From Frondihabitans sp. (GTDB lineage Bacteria; Actinomycetota; Actinomycetes; Actinomycetales; Microbacteriaceae), in assembly GCA_025464735.1 (NCBI GenBank), contig JAODMX010000273.1, forward strand, positions 1-7,748: a stretch of 7,748 nt of DNA. The letters are read 5' to 3'. Within the stretch, counting starts at the first letter, position 1; every line of letters starts with the position of its first letter. Position numbers and translations under genes: made by a program. Under the pieces are notes generated by a model. It made no database searches. It was not told the DNA's origin and was given only the letters and a program-made list of their open reading frames with translations. This document shows, piece after piece, positions 5,873 to 7,748 of this stretch.

Positions 5873-5919
5873 GTGCGCCCTCGGATCCTGCCCGTCGGCG
5901 ACGTACGACGACGAACGTG

Positions 5920-5938
5920 CCGTGGCCCCGAGCCACGG
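5920..5938 (+). promoter_or_regulatory. Perfect hairpin in the pfkA 5' leader, overlapping the ribosome binding site
   Basis: CCGTGGC (5920-5926), loop CCCGA (5927-5931) and GCCACGG (5932-5938) form a perfect 7-bp GC-rich stem with a 5-nt loop. Its 3' arm runs into the Shine-Dalgarno GGAG (5937-5940), so folding would pair the first two Gs of that site. It could tune translation of pfkA, or act as a DNA operator if transcription starts downstream. No T-tract follows, so it is not an intrinsic terminator. Confidence 0.45.
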
Positions 5939-5940
5939 AG
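5937..5940 (+). promoter_or_regulatory. pfkA Shine-Dalgarno GGAG
   Basis: GGAG lies 5 nt before ATG 5946 and 11 nt before the in-frame ATG 5952, which favours the first ATG. No TANNNT element occurs just upstream of the start, so pfkA is not leaderless like its neighbours. I could not identify its promoter in the 111-bp gap. Confidence 0.5.
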
Positions 5941-5945
5941 AACGG

Positions 5946-6977
5946 ATGAACATGCGAATCGGCATCCTGACCAGCGGTGGCGACTGCCCCGGGCTCAACG
6001 CGGTCATCCGGGGGGCGGTGCTCAAGGGAATCCAGATCCACGGCCAGGAGTTCGTCGGGTTCCGCGACGGCTGGCGCGGTGTCGTCGAGGACGACCTTGT
6101 GGAGCTCAAGCGGAAAGACATCCAGGGCATCTCCAAGCAGGGTGGCACGATCCTCGGAACCAGCCGGACCAATCCGTTCGAGGGCAACGGCGGCGTCGAA
6201 CGCATCACGGAGAACCTGGAGCGGCGCGGCATCGACGCGCTCATCGCGATCGGAGGCGAGGGAACCCTCGCCGCGGCCAAACGGCTCACGGATGCGGGCC
6301 TCAAGATCGTCGGCGTGCCCAAGACTGTGGACAACGACCTCGGAGCGACCGACTACACCTTCGGCTTCGATACCGCTGTCCAGATCGCCGTCGACGCCAT
6401 GGACCGCCTCCGCACCACGGGCGACTCCCACAGCCGCTGCATGGTCGCCGAGGTCATGGGCCGCCACGTCGGCTGGATCGCCCTGCACTCCGGTATGGCG
6501 GCGGGCGCCCACGCGATCCTCATCCCCGAGCAGGCCACCAGCGTCGAGCAGCTCGCCGACTGGGTGCAGTCCGCCTACGACCGCGGACGAGCGCCGCTCG
6601 TCGTCGTCGCCGAGGGTTTCGTGCCCGACCACGAGAACGATCCGCACTCGGAACGCGGGCTCGACGCCTTCGGCCGACCCCGCCTCGGCGGCATCGGCGA
6701 ACGCCTCGCCCCCCTCATCGAGGAGCTCACCGGAATCGAGACGCGAGCCACGACGCTAGGACACATCCAGCGCGGCGGAACCCCGTCCGCCTACGACCGC
6801 GTGCTGGCCACCCGGCTGGGCATGGCGGCCAGCGACTCGGTGGTCGAGGGCAACTGGGGCCGGATGGTCGCGCTGCGCGGCACCGACATCGTGCACGTCG
6901 CGTTCGAGGAGGCCCTCGGATCCCTCAAGGTCGTACCCCAGGACAGGTACGACGAGGCAGCCATTCTGTTTGGTTAG
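5946..6977 (+). CDS. pfkA: ATP-dependent 6-phosphofructokinase
   Basis: This enzyme phosphorylates fructose 6-phosphate to fructose 1,6-bisphosphate in the cytoplasm, the committed step of glycolysis. The protein is 343 residues from ATG 5946, or 341 from ATG 5952. Numbered from the second Met, motifs fall at the classical E. coli positions: GILTSGGDCPGLNAVIRG (4-21), QGGTILGTSR (63-72), GGEGT (101-105), PKTVDND (123-129, catalytic Asp127 and Asp129), MGRHVGWIALHSGMAAG, AEGF, and LGHIQRGGTPSAYDR near the C-terminus. Gly104 is the residue associated with ATP use (PPi-dependent enzymes have Asp there). Lys124 is more often seen in PPi enzymes, but the Gly104/Lys124 combination is also known from actinobacterial ATP-type enzymes such as that of Streptomyces. 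The gene is divergent from the membrane-protein gene and followed at 49 bp by acuI on the same strand, which has its own -10. The start at 5946 is chosen by Shine-Dalgarno spacing; 5952 is the alternative. Confidence 0.95.
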   Translation: MNMRIGILTSGGDCPGLNAVIRGAVLKGIQIHGQEFVGFRDGWRGVVEDDLVELKRKDIQGISKQGGTILGTSRTNPFEGNGGVERITENLERRGIDALIAIGGEGTLAAAKRLTDAGLKIVGVPKTVDNDLGATDYTFGFDTAVQIAVDAMDRLRTTGDSHSRCMVAEVMGRHVGWIALHSGMAAGAHAILIPEQATSVEQLADWVQSAYDRGRAPLVVVAEGFVPDHENDPHSERGLDAFGRPRLGGIGERLAPLIEELTGIETRATTLGHIQRGGTPSAYDRVLATRLGMAASDSVVEGNWGRMVALRGTDIVHVAFEEALGSLKVVPQDRYDEAAILFG

Positions 6978-6999
6978 AGGCGCCTTGGTGAGAGGCGCC
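6976..6999 (+). terminator. Palindromic repeat after pfkA, possible terminator
   Basis: The 9-bp sequence AGAGGCGCC occurs twice as a direct repeat (6976-6984 and 6991-6999, 15-bp period). Because its GGCGCC core is self-complementary, the two copies (6979-6984, 6994-6999) also form a 6-bp all-GC stem with a 9-nt loop directly after the pfkA stop codon. No T-tract follows. It may slow or end pfkA transcription before the acuI promoter at 7015. Confidence 0.4.
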
Positions 7000-7014
7000 G
7001 CTGCGGCCTGCGGG

Positions 7015-7026
7015 TACGGTCGAGGG
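7015..7026 (+). promoter_or_regulatory. Leaderless acuI promoter, -10 element TACGGT
   Basis: TACGGT (7015-7020) is followed by 6 nt (CGAGGG) and ATG 7027. The GAGGG touches the start codon, too close to act as a Shine-Dalgarno, which supports leaderless initiation. There is no good -35 at 16-18 bp; that position lies in the GGCGCC repeat. Confidence 0.5.
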
Positions 7027-7748
7027 ATGACACGCGCGATCGTCGTGGCCGAAAGTCGGGCCGCAGAAATGCACGAAGTCGACGACGCCTTCCTCGGGCA
7101 GATGGCCGCAGACGGAGACGCCAGGGTCGACGTCCACTGGTCGAGCCTCAACTACAAAGACGGCATGGCCCTCACCGGCGACAAGGCAGTCGCGCGGGTG
7201 AGTCCGCTGATCCCGGGCATCGACCTTGTCGGAACGCTCGTCGACGCGACCGAAGACATTCCCGCGGGGACCACCGTCGTCCTCAACGGCGCCGGCATCG
7301 GCGAGACGCGGCACGGCGGTTTCTCCGAGCGGGCCATCGTCGACCCCGCACCCGTGGTCGCCCTCCCCGAGGGCATCTCCTCGCGCCGAGCCGCAGCCAT
7401 CGGCACGGCCGGATTCACGGCCATGCTGAGCGTCCTGCGACTCGAGCGCGACGTCGCACCCGACGCCGGAGACATCCTCGTGACAGGATCCGCCGGGGGT
7501 GTCGGATCCGTCGCTGTCGCCCTGCTCTCACGGCTCGGCTACCGGGTCGTCGCGTCGACCGGACGGCCCGAGCAGGCTGACTTCCTGCGCTCCCTCGGCG
7601 CCGCCGAGGTCATCGATCGGGCACCGCTGGCCGAACCGGGGCGGCCGATGCAGCGAACACGCTGGGCAGGCGCCGTCGACTCGGTCGGAAGCCACACCCT
7701 GGCGAACGTCCTCGCCCAGACGGCGTGGGGCGGCACCGTCACCGCCTG
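7027..7748 (+). CDS. acuI: AcuI/YhdH-type acrylyl-CoA reductase / quinone oxidoreductase (N-terminal part, runs off window)
   Basis: The first 240 codons of a zinc-free medium-chain dehydrogenase/reductase; the family is about 320-330 residues long. It aligns closely by eye with E. coli YhdH (AcuI): VDVHWSSLNYKD (34-45), PLIPGIDLVGT (60-70), GGFSERAIVD (97-106), GTAGFTAMLSVL (126-137), the nucleotide-binding VTGSAGGVGSVAVALL (152-167), VVASTGR (174-180) with Arg180 likely contacting the NADPH 2'-phosphate, RSLGAAEVIDR (188-198) and WAGAVDSVGS (213-222). AcuI reduces acryloyl-CoA to propionyl-CoA with NADPH, detoxifying a reactive acyl-CoA. For a given actinobacterial member the true substrate may be another activated alkene or quinone. 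It follows pfkA on the same strand but seems to have its own leaderless promoter. No internal stop or frameshift is visible; the C-terminus is cut only by the window edge. Confidence 0.88.
   Translation, partial: MTRAIVVAESRAAEMHEVDDAFLGQMAADGDARVDVHWSSLNYKDGMALTGDKAVARVSPLIPGIDLVGTLVDATEDIPAGTTVVLNGAGIGETRHGGFSERAIVDPAPVVALPEGISSRRAAAIGTAGFTAMLSVLRLERDVAPDAGDILVTGSAGGVGSVAVALLSRLGYRVVASTGRPEQADFLRSLGAAEVIDRAPLAEPGRPMQRTRWAGAVDSVGSHTLANVLAQTAWGGTVTA

Noticed and set aside
5835..6647. An upstream extension of the membrane-protein gene to 471 codons
   Set aside because: The added part is antisense to pfkA. The ATG at 5834 has a -10 element 7 nt upstream and gives a coherent protein.
5873..6991. 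A 372-codon plus-strand frame in a second frame of pfkA
   Set aside because: Translation is dominated by Arg, Pro and Gly with no motif; pfkA in the other frame is unambiguous.
1..7748. A new defence, CRISPR, mobile-element or biosynthetic system
   Set aside because: No spaced repeat array, transposase, integrase, toxin-antitoxin pair, restriction gene, tRNA or rRNA is visible; the genes are recognisable housekeeping, catabolic and regulatory families.

Overview
The window is GC-rich, densely packed bacterial chromosome. The protein families, the long antisense open frames typical of GC-rich DNA, and the frequent leaderless-type starts point to an actinobacterium. The gene set would suit a Microbacteriaceae-like organism, but that is an inference and not proven. 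I see no mobile element, CRISPR array, rRNA or tRNA. Nearly all DNA is accounted for by eight genes plus short intergenic spaces (the longest is about 111 bp).

Left part (1-1888): the N-terminal 458 codons of a bifunctional proline-catabolic enzyme, putA, run leftward off the window edge. A MarR-family regulator is transcribed divergently from it. Their two -10 elements face away from each other 17 bp apart, so the two promoters overlap completely. The regulator is the obvious candidate to control putA and itself. Middle (1913-4259, all minus strand): a HhH-GPD (AlkA-type) DNA glycosylase, preceded by two tandem GntR-family regulators. The two regulators are clear paralogues of each other and overlap by 4 bp (ATGA). 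An AT-rich intergenic stretch with a good Shine-Dalgarno sequence lies in front of the first one.

Right part (4344-7748): trhO, a rhodanese-type tRNA U34 hydroxylase (plus), converges on a small two-membrane-segment protein of unknown role (minus). That gene diverges from pfkA, an ATP-type 6-phosphofructokinase. The last gene is the N-terminal 240 codons of an AcuI/YhdH-type acrylyl-CoA reductase/quinone oxidoreductase that runs off the right edge.

Functionally this is mostly housekeeping and catabolic metabolism (proline use, glycolysis, tRNA modification, base-excision repair) with three local regulators. I did not find a recognisable new defence, mobile or biosynthetic system. The observations most worth following are the uniform leaderless promoter geometry (TANNNT, then 6-7 nt, then the start codon, at six of nine starts), the reciprocal putA/marR promoter, the overlapping GntR pair that has lost the usual FCD metal-binding histidines, and a perfect hairpin abutting the pfkA ribosome binding site.
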